A stretch of 64,000 nt of DNA from Phellopilus nigrolimitatus (taxonomy: Eukaryota > Basidiomycota > Agaricomycetes > Hymenochaetales > Hymenochaetaceae), in contig JAJOHG010000051.1 of the NCBI GenBank assembly GCA_021029095.1, positions 1 to 64,000 of the forward strand, in the 5' to 3' direction. Of the stretch, positions 43,770 through 55,021 are shown one piece after another. The notes under the pieces were generated by a model. It was not told the origin of the DNA. It made no database searches and worked only from the letters and a program-made list of their open reading frames with translations. The number at the start of each line of letters is the position of its first letter. The first letter of the stretch is position 1. A program made the translations under genes and the position numbers.

Positions 43770-44304
43770 TTAGCACGCGACACGGCTCCTGCCTGCCATG
43801 TTCGACACAGACATGGACGGGATCGAGCGCGAGGGATCGTCAATCGGCCACATGAGCTCCTCCGTGATGAGCTCTCGCACGTATGGGCAATCAGGCTTCA
43901 CGTCGCCGTCCTGCGGGGAAAAGTCACCCGTCCTCGTGACTCCGTTGTCAAAGTACTCCAGACGCCAGTACTGCAGAGTGGTGGTCTAATAGAATTGACC
44001 AGATTAGCGAACATTTTAAAATTTATAGATTTACGAAAGGAAACGCACGGGGTACTGTTTGGTGTGTGTAGGTTTAATGACACGAGCGGGGAGCCAGACA
44101 GAGTGGCGCCCCTCGCCGCGAACGTGGACCAAGACTTGCTGGCCAGACTAAATAACACGAAGAACGAATTAAAGGCCGAAAAACGTTGGATATCATTGTT
44201 AAACGTACAGAAAATTGGTACGACCAGGGCTCATCGCAGTGTTGCGGACCATCGAAGCCAGTCGCGATAACTTGAGCAACAGTCTTAAGACCCCAGATCG
44301 GCAT
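43770..44304 (-). CDS. Small protein with a possible Tudor/PWWP-like barrel
   Basis: Three exons, 44209-44304, 44049-44147 and 43770-43985, join in phase, giving 136 residues. It begins MPIWGLKTVAQVIATGFDGP, and the middle reads SGQQVLVHVRGEGRHSVWLP then ARVIKP, followed by LQYWRLEYFDNG and DGDVKPDCPYVRELI. The G-x-x-V-x-V...W-x-P-A-R-V pattern recalls the first strands of Tudor, PWWP or BAH barrels, which recognise modified histones or nucleic acid. This is inference from pattern only; the length is short for such a protein. No signal peptide or membrane segment is seen. All three exon joins have normal GT-AG borders. Confidence 0.72.
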
Positions 44305-45882
44305 TGTGAATGATTTTCGGTGTGGGGGAAGGTGGCAGCGAGTTTATATATGAAGGCGGTGACGTGTGCCGAAGACAAAGTGACTGTGTCGCGGATGTAG
44401 CGGAAGCAGAGTGCACTGGTTGCGGAGCGGGTAAAACTGAGACTTTGGAGTCGTCTGGAAGCTGTTTGTTGGGTTGTCTTCGAACGAGCACACTGTATTT
44501 ATGTGCTCTCGCCAGAGCTGAGTGGGTCCAGGAGTCTGATGGAGACATTGCGTTCGGGTGGAGGTCAGAGCGGACAAACGTAACCACCTGCACTTCGGCG
44601 CATTCGAATACAAGGCCTCGCCTTCGCAAGGGAAACTCGTCCTCCAGGTTTGGACAACTCTTTCAGCGCCTTTGACGCACTCGTTTTGCTGAGTGGAAAC
44701 ATTGGATGGTCGTCAACGACGAGGGAAGCTGCGTTGAGAGTCTCTACTCAGGATGGAACAAACGTCGATCCCGAATAGGAAGTTCCGCGTGGCGTTAAAA
44801 CAAACAACGCTTGCTGCTTTCGGTTTAGAGCGCTTCGCTCACAGAGATTTTAAACTTCAGACAAACCCCTCCTTTCGTAGCGTGCGCATGCGTGATCGCA
44901 ATAGAGTTTCTCTGTAACTTACTCTGTGTCTCTCGCGATGAATTCCAGAAAAGAAAAATACAAGGCTACTCTTTTCTGTTCGACTTGATAGCATGAAATG
45001 CTTCTCGTTGTTCTGACTTCGAAGAGACAGGAGGAAATTTGAAGGTGTGTCAACGTCGAGGCAGTCCAAGCCAAAAGCAAGTTATTCACTGGTTTCCTAC
45101 TGAGCCCAGACCTCCGAATCCCAGTCACATTAGGTTATCAAATACTGTGTCGATCCACATCACGGAAGGGATTTGTGAGTCATCTGAAGTTTCGGTGATT
45201 CTAACATGTCGGTCATTCCGTTGATCGTTAGTGCACTAATTGGCACTACTCATGCAGAGTCAATTACTACGTTGTCGCGATGCCCATAAATTTTCGAAGA
45301 CATCCCAATGCAAGACTCTTTGCTGCGCTGACCATGCGCACATCGTCACCATCAGCTTGCTCAAAGAGTCTTTATAGGCAGTCCTTGTTATCCAGCTCCT
45401 TGCGATCGCTTTAGGACTATGCTTCTCTCAGATCTGCGCCGACCTCTGGATCTAGTGCTAGATTTCAAAGCAAAAGGGACCTGTTGTACTTACTATTTAC
45501 TTGACATGCGGTCTGAGAAAACATCTCTGGGATCCAATTTGCTATTTTTATACACTAAGTGTAAGCATGCATAATTGCTATGGAGCGCCCCGCAGCTTCA
45601 TTCGCAGGAAGGACGACTCAAAGTCGAGTCGCACGGTCCTGCATCGTCCATCAAGTCTGTACTTATAGACTTGACTTACTCTTCTCATGTAGAAGTTCAA
45701 TGGTTATGTTTCGTGCTGAATGGTGCATCTCTTCCTCATTCCTGAGTATACTGCAGAGGCAAATGCAATACAATTTTTTTGTATCTTGCAGCATTACATG
45801 TAACTACATACAAGAAACCGACTTCGCAATTGACACTAAAACATGACAGTTGAGAATCAAATCAACTACAAAGGCACATATG
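44305..45882. other. Upstream region of the small gene, no further gene supported
   Basis: Open frames on both strands just upstream of 44304 are probably leader or promoter sequence. 44700-45882 is AT-rich with only short frames. Confidence 0.35.
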
Positions 45883-46103
45883 TTCCTCCTGTACGGGCCG
45901 CAACCGACCTCATGAATTATCGGCACGATCTAGGATAAGGAGAATCAGTCTCCACCGCGAAAAGTTCAAGATCCTCCCTTCGACGGCGGACGAATCCACC
46001 GACAGCGAAAACATCCCAAATATCAACTCGCGGAGTGCAACTTTCTAAGAAGACAAAAGTTATGCGAAAACGCAAGATATAGCGGAAATAAAAGTCGCGC
46101 ACG
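45883..46103 (-). repeat. Dispersed 220-bp repeat, copy 2
   Basis: Reverse complement of the unit at 29239-29461, with the frame FVFLESCTPRVDIW...FAVGG...RREDLELF again open. The copy differs by many single bases and a few small indels, so it is not a very recent duplication. Confidence 0.65.
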
Positions 46104-47112
46104 GACCATCCACGGATCGCGTAAGCTTCTTCGCTTGGTATAAAAGCCTTTTCCCGACTCTCGCGTGTTTCTTCACAGTCACCTCGACCTCTGCATTGCC
46201 GTCTCGCTGAAGACTGATTGAAGCGCGAGGCTTGCACCGCATGACTTGCGAGGTCGCGAGGTCGGGAGGAATGAATCTGCAGAGTCACGAGCTGGGCATG
46301 CCGTCTACTTATTTTTTATACTGGTCGGGCGGCGAATCAGCTTTTGGCACATTCTTTCATCGTGTTACCTCATTTCAGCTGGCAATGTAATGATGTTTTG
46401 ACCGAACTTGACTTGATGAGGAATAGACATGAATTCTTCCGACCAGCGAGCATGAGCCCTTGCGCAAAATCATTTTCCGAAGACAATTGACGCGGAGATG
46501 GGCGAGCAATTCATGAATGTAAGTCGATGAGTCCGTTTCATTCTGGATCCTCTTCTCCTGACCTCGAAGTTTCCTAGTTTTATCCGTCATGCTGAAGTTT
46601 CAGATCTATGCTACTTAATCTCCTCAACACACAAGCCAAACTAGCTACTATTTGTCCTCGAATCACTTCGATGTTTGTGCACTGTTTAACAGCTTTCTAG
46701 GGCCATTTTCATCGAGTCGAAACGTGCTTCTTCAAGTTTACATCGGCGAGAATTGCTTCGTAGCATCTGAGTATATGGTTGCCAGATTCCAACCCGAACC
46801 GATGCCGTTGCCGTGCTAAGAGCGTGTTTTATACGAGTATTCTGGTCAGGTCGCTCCAGTCCTTTAGGGCACGCTGTATCGCGCGTATATATTCACCCTC
46901 ATGAAAGAGTTTAGTCTACACCGAAATGAAGCAGTTCTCTACGATTTTTGTTTAGCCAAACATGATAATCACATATGAACCCAACATGTGACAAGTGTAG
47001 CTTCCTCTTTGGGGGTATGCACTGTATGTAACGCCGACCTGCGTGCTGTGGACAGGAAACGACTGCTCGCTCTTCACTCGCTACCAAATGCTTGAAGACC
47101 GCAGGTAGCACA
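46104..47112. other. Region upstream of RPB7
   Basis: No gene supported. A TATA-like GTATATATTC lies near 46884-46893, over 200 nt before the RPB7 start, and may or may not serve it. Confidence 0.35.
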
Positions 47113-47965
47113 ATGTTCTTCATCGTAAGTCCTTTGCGTGCGTTTAAAACAAAACTCCGCTGACTTATGACTCGCATGTCAACGCAGAAGGAGCTCACGC
47201 ACACCATCTTGCTGCACCCGTCCTACTTCGGGCCGCGCATGCTGCAATTCCTCGAAACGAAGTTGTACGCAGACGTAGAGGGGACGTGCTCCGGGCAGTT
47301 CGGATACATCATTGCTGTCGTCAGCATCCTCGACATCGGCAAGGGCATGGTCCTTCCTGGCAGCGGCCAGGCAGAGTTCGTGACACGCTACCGTGCGATC
47401 GTGTTCAAGCCGTTCAAGGGCGAGGTCGTGGACGGGGTTGTGAACAATGTGAACAAGGTGTGGATGGATGATACGAATGAGAGATGGTTGATCGAATTCT
47501 GTGACAGATGGGTTTCTTCGCGGAGGTTGGCCCGTTGACGGTGTTCGTCTCGCACCAGGTACGTCTAGCCACTCCCTGTCTTCCTTCATGGAAGTCTCAT
47601 TATGCATCCCTCTCCCTAGCTTATCCACCCGGACATGAAATTCGACCCGAACTCGAACCCTCCGTCGTTTGCATCTGATGAGCAAGTCAGTCCGATTTTC
47701 GTTCCATATTCTTTGCACCACTACCCTCAGCCGTCGAATTTTCTATGACGTCGGGGATTGGGCTGAAGGCCGTATACTCTACAGATAATTGAAAAGAGCA
47801 CGAAGGTACGGCTTAAAATTGTCGGCACGCGTGTTGACGCGACCGAGATTGTGAGTCCACATATCTGTTTTCTTTCTTTCTTTTATCATGCCGCTTCAAC
47901 GCTCATACGATACGCAGTTCGCGATCGGGACAATTAAAGAAGACCATCTGGGTGTCATCGACTGA
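47113..47965 (+). CDS. RPB7: RNA polymerase II subunit Rpb7
   Basis: Six exons join in phase: 47113-47124, 47188-47457, 47508-47558, 47620-47685, 47785-47850 and 47918-47965, giving 170 residues, the normal size for Rpb7. [20 protein letters not shown] begins the N-terminal tip domain. [20 protein letters not shown] and [19 protein letters not shown] follow. The S1/OB-fold region contains [20 protein letters not shown] and [11 protein letters not shown], and the end reads [20 protein letters not shown] followed by KEDHLGVID. The protein pairs with Rpb4 to form the stalk of Pol II that contacts nascent RNA and initiation factors. The first exon is only 12 nt (MFFI). One exon pair is joined at [13 protein letters not shown]. 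Confidence 0.96.
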
Positions 47966-50082
47966 TGAAGCCACTTTCATTTCGCTCTGATTTCTTGTCT
48001 ACTCGTCTCGCTTTTCGTGGTCTGCCTTCTCTATCTCCATTACCTTGTATGCTATTCTTATTGTACCTTGCTGTCTGACCTTAGGATACTCCTTACAATC
48101 AATGTAAAGCATCTACATTTCAGGCCGATTTCCACTCGTCTTTTATCTCGGGTCTTTATCTGTGCATGCTCATACAGGACGTTACCATCTTACACGGGCC
48201 ACAATTCACCAAGTGTGCTTTTCTTCGGTTGGGACGTACGCGATTTCTATGGTTCACTGACATGTTGAACAGATACAGGCATACTTGAACTAGTGTCTTG
48301 CCGACATAGGCATTGTTCAAAAATTCTCATTGTGATACTCGAGTCAGGTGGCTTCAATAATGTCGGCAGATCGCTGCGTGTATTTGTTCTGCGTACTTTA
48401 ATATCTGCTTTCTAACGGTCGTGTCGTGTCTGCGAACGTCAAATACCTTTTACTCAAAATATCTCTTCTCCGATGTCGGGCTTGCATTACACCATGTTGG
48501 TCACCAAAATCGCTTTGCTATTGATTAATTCCAAGTGCCATCCTTAAGCGTCCTTCGTCGTCAAAGGCCGACCTCAACGGATACGCTACATGCGCTTGGA
48601 TTTGTAACGGCAGACGCACTTATCGTCAGTCCGCTCTTACTATGAGACGTCCTGGGCTTCTGGAGTGGCACATCGCAGAGGCCGAGGAGGCGGCTAGCTT
48701 GTCAGCTAGCAGTAACCGCTAAGAATCTTTGCGGAGAAAAAGAAGGTCTCATCTATCGTTACAAGGCGCATTTTGTAATCTACTTGTGCACATCATCTGC
48801 CGGTTCTTTCGAAATCTGCAAGCTTTTCCTCCCTCATTGTTTCTGGCATGCACACTCAACAAATGGACCATTGCCCGGTTTCTGCTAGAGGCTTGCTGTT
48901 TCTCTGTCGAATGTCTAGCACTATTGCTGTTTGACTTGAATCTTCAACTTGCCTGTTCTTTTCAAAGTTTGCCCTTCTTTTATCCATTAGTTTAGAACAT
49001 CGTCTCTGATGACTGGCTTCCACATAGGTAGGATCGCTACCAGCGTCAATTTACTCCAACTGTACTCAAGGCGGGGTGCCACGTCCTTTGAGATATCATT
49101 TTCGGGGGACTTAAACGCCTTGCTAGGAACTTTGAGAGGCAACGACAAACACATACTATCTTTTGAGAGTCAGAAAGTCATCTTCAACTTTCAAATCCCG
49201 CAAGCTTCAAAGCACTATATGTCTCTCAACCCACGCCAAGCTCCCACAGACGTCGAAGATTCAGGCTGGACATCAGGTCCACGAGTGTCGGTGGACTGTC
49301 AGCAACTCCATAACCTATCCTTTGTAGATTTGAGTCACAACTTAATTAAGGACGTATGGAGATTTGGGATCCAAACGGCACCCCTCCTCCCGTAAACAAA
49401 GGGTCTACTTTAAGGGCTTTTATTGAAAGGGGAGAAAACTTCGAGCACGTTAGTACCGTTCATCAATTCGTCCTATCTCCCCAAGCACCTTGGCACCGTG
49501 TGCTATGTTCCTACCGAGCCGACAACACTGGAGAAAGCCCCAACCAGCCAGAAAGCTTTCGTGATCAAGCTGGAGCATGGGAAGCTTGCAGCAGATTCGT
49601 GGGCTGCTGTACTGTGTCGTTACGAGGTTCGCCCGAACATCGATGATAAAGCAAGTGGTCTTCCGCCTGATATAGATCCAATTTCAAGAGCTAGTCGGTC
49701 ATAACGGTTGCACAAGACTCCGCAAAGAAGATCCAGAAGCATGTGAAAGCCAACTTGAAAAATGTCGTTGAATTGAGTGGTGTGGTAAGAGTAACCGTAA
49801 TTTCCGAGTCAAATGTAGTAAGACGTGAATCGGTATTCTACATACATACATATGTACGTAGTACGCGCAAACCAAGAAATGGTGCTTAGATTTAAATAAA
49901 TAAAAAATCATATGCTAAAGACGGAGCGCACGTGAGTATGACATAAGCAATAGAGCAGCCAGACATGTGATTTTGAGGATATTGTCCGGTTGTGTAAGTA
50001 CTTCGAATGCTCACGTCGATGAATCAAGTGTCTCCCATCTTCTCTCCCAACCTCCTCCTCCTCTATCACTACTAGCAAGAGC
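47966..50082. other. Intergenic region with unresolved open frames
   Basis: Frames at 49009-49395 and 49356-49704 are open for 90-130 codons without recognisable similarity; the first contains NLSFVDLSHNLIKDVW. They could be exons of an unknown gene or chance. The rest holds the RPB7 3' flank and, just before 50083, the thiolase promoter. No clear TATA box was identified. Confidence 0.3.
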
Positions 50083-51508
50083 ATGTCGAGTGCAGGAAAA
50101 ACCAAGCTGTTACAGAAAAATGACAACGACGTTGTCATTGTAGCCGCCTATCGAACGGCAATTACAAAGGTACGTTTACCGCGCTCGCTCAGATCGCCTG
50201 AAGCTCACCTGAAGCTCACCTCACGTTTGCACTCGAAAAAAGGCCCGCAAAGGAGGCTTCAAGGACACGTTACCAGAGGAGATCCTCACCGCCGTGCTTC
50301 GTGCCGTGTATGAAAAGGTGTCGCTTGACCCGAAGCTGATTGAGGACGTCGCGGTTGGAAACGTCCTGCCCCCGGGCGGCGGCGCATCGGCGGCGCGCAT
50401 GGCCGCACTCTACGCAGGCATCCCTAACACTGCCGCCGTCAACACCGTCAACCGCCAGTGCTCGTCGGGCCTCACCTCGGTCAACCAGATCGCGATGCAG
50501 ATTATGACGGGCCAGATTGACATCGGCATCGGCGCGGGCGTCGAGAGCATGACGCACGGGTACGGTGCGGGTGCGCAGCCCGCCGCGTTCTCGGACAAAG
50601 TCCTGTCATGCGAGGAGGCCGAGGACTGCCTCATCCCGATGGGTATCACGTCCGAGAACGTCGCCGCGCAGTACGGCATCTCGCGCGCGGTGCAGGACGA
50701 CTTCGCCGCCAAGTCCTTCCAGAAGGCCGCCGCGGCACAGAAGGCGGGCAAGTTCTCCGCGGAGATCGTGCCCGTGACGGTGAAGGTTGTTGACCCAAAG
50801 ACGGAAGAGGAGAAGGAAATCGTCGTCGACAGCGACGACGGCGTGCGCGAGGGCGTCACCGCCGCGAGCCTCGCGAAGCTCAAACCCGCGTTCAAGAAGG
50901 ATGGCACCACACACGCGGGCAATGCGTCTCAGGTCTCCGACGGCGCCGCTGCGGTTCTGCTCGCTCGCCGCTCAGTCGCAAAGAAGCTCGGACTTCCTGT
51001 CGTCGGCAAGTTCGTCACTGCGGCTGTCGTCGGCGTGCCGCCCAAGATCATGGGGTGCGTATACATTCTTCTTCTCCTCGTTACCTCTTCCTAGCTAGTG
51101 CTTATTCCTTTCTTCCAGTGTGGGCCCTGCGTTCGCCATTCCAAAAGTGCTTGCCAAAGCCGGACTCTCGAAAGATGATATCGACTTCTACGAGATCAAT
51201 GAGGCATTCGCCAGCCAGGCCGTCTTCTCCATACAACATCTCGGCCTCCCCTTCGAAAAAATCAACTTGCGAGGCGGCGCCATCGCTATGGGGCATCCGC
51301 TCGGCTGCAGTACGTCAACTCTTTTTTTCTACGCCGCTCGCTCTCCGACCTCTGGTCGCTGACTCTTTACTTCTCCTTTACAGCCGGCTCGCGCCAAATC
51401 GCAACGGGCTTCTCTATCGCGAAGGAGTCTGGTGCGAAGGTCTTCGTAACAAGCATGTGCATCGGGTCGGGCATGGGCATGGCCGCCGTCTTCGTTAATG
51501 AGCAATGA
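50083..51508 (+). CDS. POT1: 3-ketoacyl-CoA thiolase (beta-oxidation)
   Basis: Four exons, 50083-50169, 50243-51054, 51119-51309 and 51384-51508, join in phase, giving 404 residues. The enzyme cleaves 3-ketoacyl-CoA with CoA to release acetyl-CoA. The nucleophilic Cys102 sits in [10 protein letters not shown], the His359 in [12 protein letters not shown] and the second Cys389 in SMCIGSGMG. Segments such as [60 protein letters not shown] and [11 protein letters not shown] fit the peroxisomal fungal Pot1/Fox3 group rather than cytosolic Erg10. No PTS2 signal (RL-x5-HL) is seen in the annotated N-terminus ([13 protein letters not shown]). The ATG is preceded by ACTACTAG, which could be an acceptor of an unseen first exon carrying the signal. 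It is convergent with the kelch gene, 115 nt apart. Confidence 0.92.
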
Positions 51509-51623
51509 GCTCCTCTTATCATACATAATGTAGCTAGCTTTTCTTGTGGAATCTTCCTTATGCGCAACACGAATACATACATGAACTTATTCTCTACAGG
51601 CGAACGAGTTGCAGTCCAAATCG

Positions 51624-54613
51624 TCACCGCCGGTTTCGATTCTCCCCAATCCCCTTCGATGGACCAACAGCAGCGCCGCGTCTGATCTCTTCCTCGTCTA
51701 AACCAGCCTCTGCGAGAATTTTCTCCACTTCCCCGAGGATTGGCTTGTAGGCAGCTTGAAAGTCATTCAAACAAATGTCAGCGATGCAAATTGTCTTTCC
51801 GAAGGAAAGCAGTCAAAGACGAACCATAGCGATCCTGTGCGAGTGCGAACCCGTCCCGCCTAAGCATCTTCCCGCGGTTGTCGCTCGCCCCGTGCGCTTT
51901 GCCCGCCCAGTACTCCCCTGCACACACGGGTCAGACCGCGAAGTCGGTGAGCCAACAGCGCCGTTTAAAAAGTAAATGTGGGGCAAACTTGAGACGTACT
52001 CGATCGCGCGTAGAACACTGCGAGCGTTTCTCCCGGTAGCGGCGTGCTGATGATATCCTCGGCGGAGCGAGCCTCAGACGCCTTCGCGTCGTTAGCAGAC
52101 CCGAGGAACGCACGCGCCTTTTCGCGCAGGTCGGGCTACGGAATGTGTTAGCATGCAGCAGGGCAGTTTGTCGAAGTAAAAAAAAAAATTCACGAACCTC
52201 AGGCTCAGGCTCAGGCTCAGGCTCAAGCTCCTCCTCCTCAGACTCGATCTTGCTCGTTTTCGTCTTCGACCTCGGCTTCGCATTCTCGCTAGTATCTTCT
52301 CCTTCTCCACGGCCATCATCACTCCCGCCTATATCCTCGTCCGCGTCATCCTCGCCATCCTCATCTTCGTCGTCGTCGTCGTCATCATCGTCCTCGCTGC
52401 TCTCCAGGACGTCGCCGTCTTTTGGAAGCGCGACATCGCACGGCTTGAGGCACAAGAACCGATCAAGCTTGTCAAGCGGTAGAGCATAGAAGTCATCTAA
52501 TGTATATTCGCGAGGGCCGAACTCAAGAATACCTGCATATCTGTGTGAAAGTGACAACACAGCAGATAAGACATCTTATGGCCAGGGAAGGCTAACGAGG
52601 AACGCACATGTAGAGCGTGTTTCGGAGTACGGCGAGCATCGCGTTGTAACGGGCGCGGGGTACGGTGAGGATTGGGTCGTCGGGATCGAAAGTCGGGTCT
52701 TCGAGGATCGGCGTCGCCTTCAGCGCGCTCGGTTTGGATTTTTGTTCGTCTTCATCTTCGCCGTTCCTGTCCTTCTCTGCATAATCGGCGTCGCTATCTT
52801 CCTCATCGCGCTCTTCGCGCGGGCGGAATTGCACAGGCGCGGCAACCTGTTTCACCTTCCGTCCGCCAGCCACTTTGCCTTTACTCTTTGGTTTCCGCAA
52901 CGTCAGCGATATCCACCTCCCCTTTTCCGTGAGCTGGTAGCCGTACCTGCAGAAACGCGAATAAGAACGGGTATAATGGATCGAAGGAATAAGGTTACGT
53001 ACAGGTCGTTATGGAACACACTCTCAAGCGTCTCCTCGTTCGTATCTTCGTCGGTCACGCCGCCGAATAGCACACCCAGGCCCTTCGCTCCCCATACAGT
53101 CATCGTGCACCCCGAGCGCAGCGTCGGTGCATACCCGACCTTCTTGCGCTTCTCCCACTTTAGTGAAAACGGATGCTGCGAGGATTTGACGGATTTCGGT
53201 GGCGGGGGCCCAGATGCGTCGGTAGTGTTGAGGACGATCCTAGCCGTTAGGGATAAGATTCTCACAGAAAGGAATAGCGAGGGCGAGAACAGTCACACCG
53301 AAGAAACCAAGTGTCTTCAAGCATGACACCAACCGGACGTTTGCCCTTTGCGTACTCCTTGCAGTAGCCACCTGCTCATACATCTCAACAAACACTAATA
53401 TCGCAAATTGCTGGGAAGATACTAACCATGCAGAACAATTCCATCCGCAGTCGAAAGGAAGGAGAAACCGCTTCGAGGCCTACGTAATTTATGCGGATAC
53501 AAAACCTAAAGGTTGGCAGCGGAAAGGGGGTATTTTAAGCGAAAACACGAACGAGGGTCTTCTGTCCCCTTCTCGATACTCGACTTGGCGCCAGAGATAT
53601 TCTTGAGTGTCAAAGTACCAGAGATCATTGAGGTAGTTGGCTGAACAGGTGTGAGCAAAGCGGATATAGATGAGGGTAATGGTGCGTACTCCGAATTCCG
53701 GGGTCGTAGAACCCGCCGAATAAGAAAATGTAGTGCTTCCACATCGCCATTCTGAAACTAAGGGTGGTGAACCTTCACAAGGGTATCTCGGGAGAACATA
53801 CCTGCAACCGCTTCGTGCAGTTGGGCGCACTTTCGTATCGATGCGATCCCATGTGTGTGTGCTGACGTCAAAACACCAGAAGTCACGGTAGTGGTGAAAG
53901 GAGTTCTGATATAACGAGGAAAATTCTCCACCTAAGGATGAGCGTGAGTCAAAAGCAGATCATACCTTTTGTATCGTGTTGACATTTACCGAAGAGAAAG
54001 AGCTTTCCGCCCCCTGCAGGTGAAGCAACGACTGCATGAGCAGACCGCGGACCCGGACACGTTTGAGACACGAATTTGCGCCACTCATTCTGCTCAGTCA
54101 TTTCAGCTTCCGATTCAGAATAGCCCTTCGACACCATCGTCGACGACCGACCTTCTCTGGCGTGTATCGATAAACATCGTTGTAAAAGTACTACAATTAC
54201 GTTAGCCAAACTGCTCGAGGGGTGGACGAATGAGATACGCACCGCCTTCCCATCATCGCTGAAGAACTCTCCACCAATACACCACAGATAGTTTCCCGAT
54301 GGGCAAGCGGTCAAGGTAGCATTGGCTCGCCGACTCGGTGGTCCTTCGACAATCTCTTCGGTGACAGTGTGGGCTTCCTCCCATTCTTTTCGCATCTACT
54401 GAGGTCTTCGCGTCACGCCCAAACTGCACATTCAGGGAATGGCTGGCTCACATTTTCCAGGATAGATTCCAGATCTTCCTCATCGTCGCGATCCTCTTTC
54501 TTCGATTTTCCGACTTTCTTTTGCTCCTTGCGCTCGACCTTTTGAGCGGTTTTCATTTTCTTGGCAGATCTTGCAGCAGCTTTGCCTAGTTCCGCAGTTT
54601 TCTTCTTAGCCAT
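51624..54613 (-). CDS. KEL3: Kelch-repeat protein of the Kel3/KLHDC4 type
   Basis: Fifteen exons join in phase: 54452-54613, 54243-54395, 54152-54190, 53990-54089, 53802-53931, 53690-53751, 53553-53640, 53427-53479, 53308-53371, 53003-53239, 52608-52946, 52198-52540, 52000-52135, 51825-51917 and 51624-51754, giving 709 residues. A basic Lys-rich N-terminus (MAKKKTAELGKAAARSAKKM) is followed by kelch blades: YLWCIGGEFF, KLFLFGGEFSS, YIFLFGGFYDPG, IVLHGGY, GLGVLFGGV and LYIYAGILEFG. A long Asp/Glu-rich stretch (about 520-560) is followed by Glu-Pro repeats. The DUF4110-like C-terminus contains PGETLAVFYARS, YWAGKAHGASDNRGKMLRRD and GFALAQDRY followed by KPILGEVEKILAEAGL. Relatives are conserved across eukaryotes; the precise role is unknown. 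The basic-acidic charge layout hints at a ribosome or nucleolar link. Confidence 0.92.
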
Positions 54614-54924
54614 TGTAGGACAGAGATGCCTTGGGAAGTCTATGTAATTGACAGAAACAGCGTAAAGCAACTGGAAAGTTTCAATTGAGATCACGTGGAA
54701 ATCTGTAGGATCGTCAGAACTGGTTCCTTTTCCCGCTCAAAAGCACATTGTGAAATGTCAAATGAGGTTCAGAGTGTATTCTTTATTGACCGATAAACAA
54801 GGCTATAAACCAATGAGGTTGATTTGGAGAATAAAATCATAAAAAATTATAATCCGTTTTATAGCGTACATGTTGAGCATAGCCTTCCAGAGCACAACAA
54901 ATCAATAAATATTGTGCACCGAAG
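54614..54924. promoter_or_regulatory. Kelch gene promoter and 3' flank of the U6 gene
   Basis: AT-rich 311-nt interval. No classical TATA box was identified for the kelch gene. No clear run of four or more T follows the U6 RNA on its sense strand beyond the TTTT inside the mature region. Confidence 0.4.
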
Positions 54925-54966
54925 TGCATTCCACTCTGAAAAGCGTGTCATCCTTGTGCAGGGGCC

Positions 54967-54997
<31 letters not shown>

Positions 54998-55021
54998 TTC
55001 GTATGTCACCCCGAAGGGGAC
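54925..55021 (-). ncRNA. U6: U6 spliceosomal snRNA
   Basis: The minus strand contains AATTGGAACGATACAGAGAA and GATTAGCATGGCCCCTGC followed by AAGGATGACACGC, the almost invariant core of U6 with the ACAGAGA box and the AGC triad that form the splicing active site with U2. A 5' hairpin GTCCCCTTCGGGGTGAC starts the RNA. The core is not interrupted by an intron, although some basidiomycete U6 genes are. After the core, TTTTCAGAGTGGAATGC leads into a second small hairpin (TGCACTTCGGTGCA); the exact 3' end is uncertain. It is transcribed by Pol III, but no promoter elements could be placed. Length 97 nt is normal. Confidence 0.93.
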
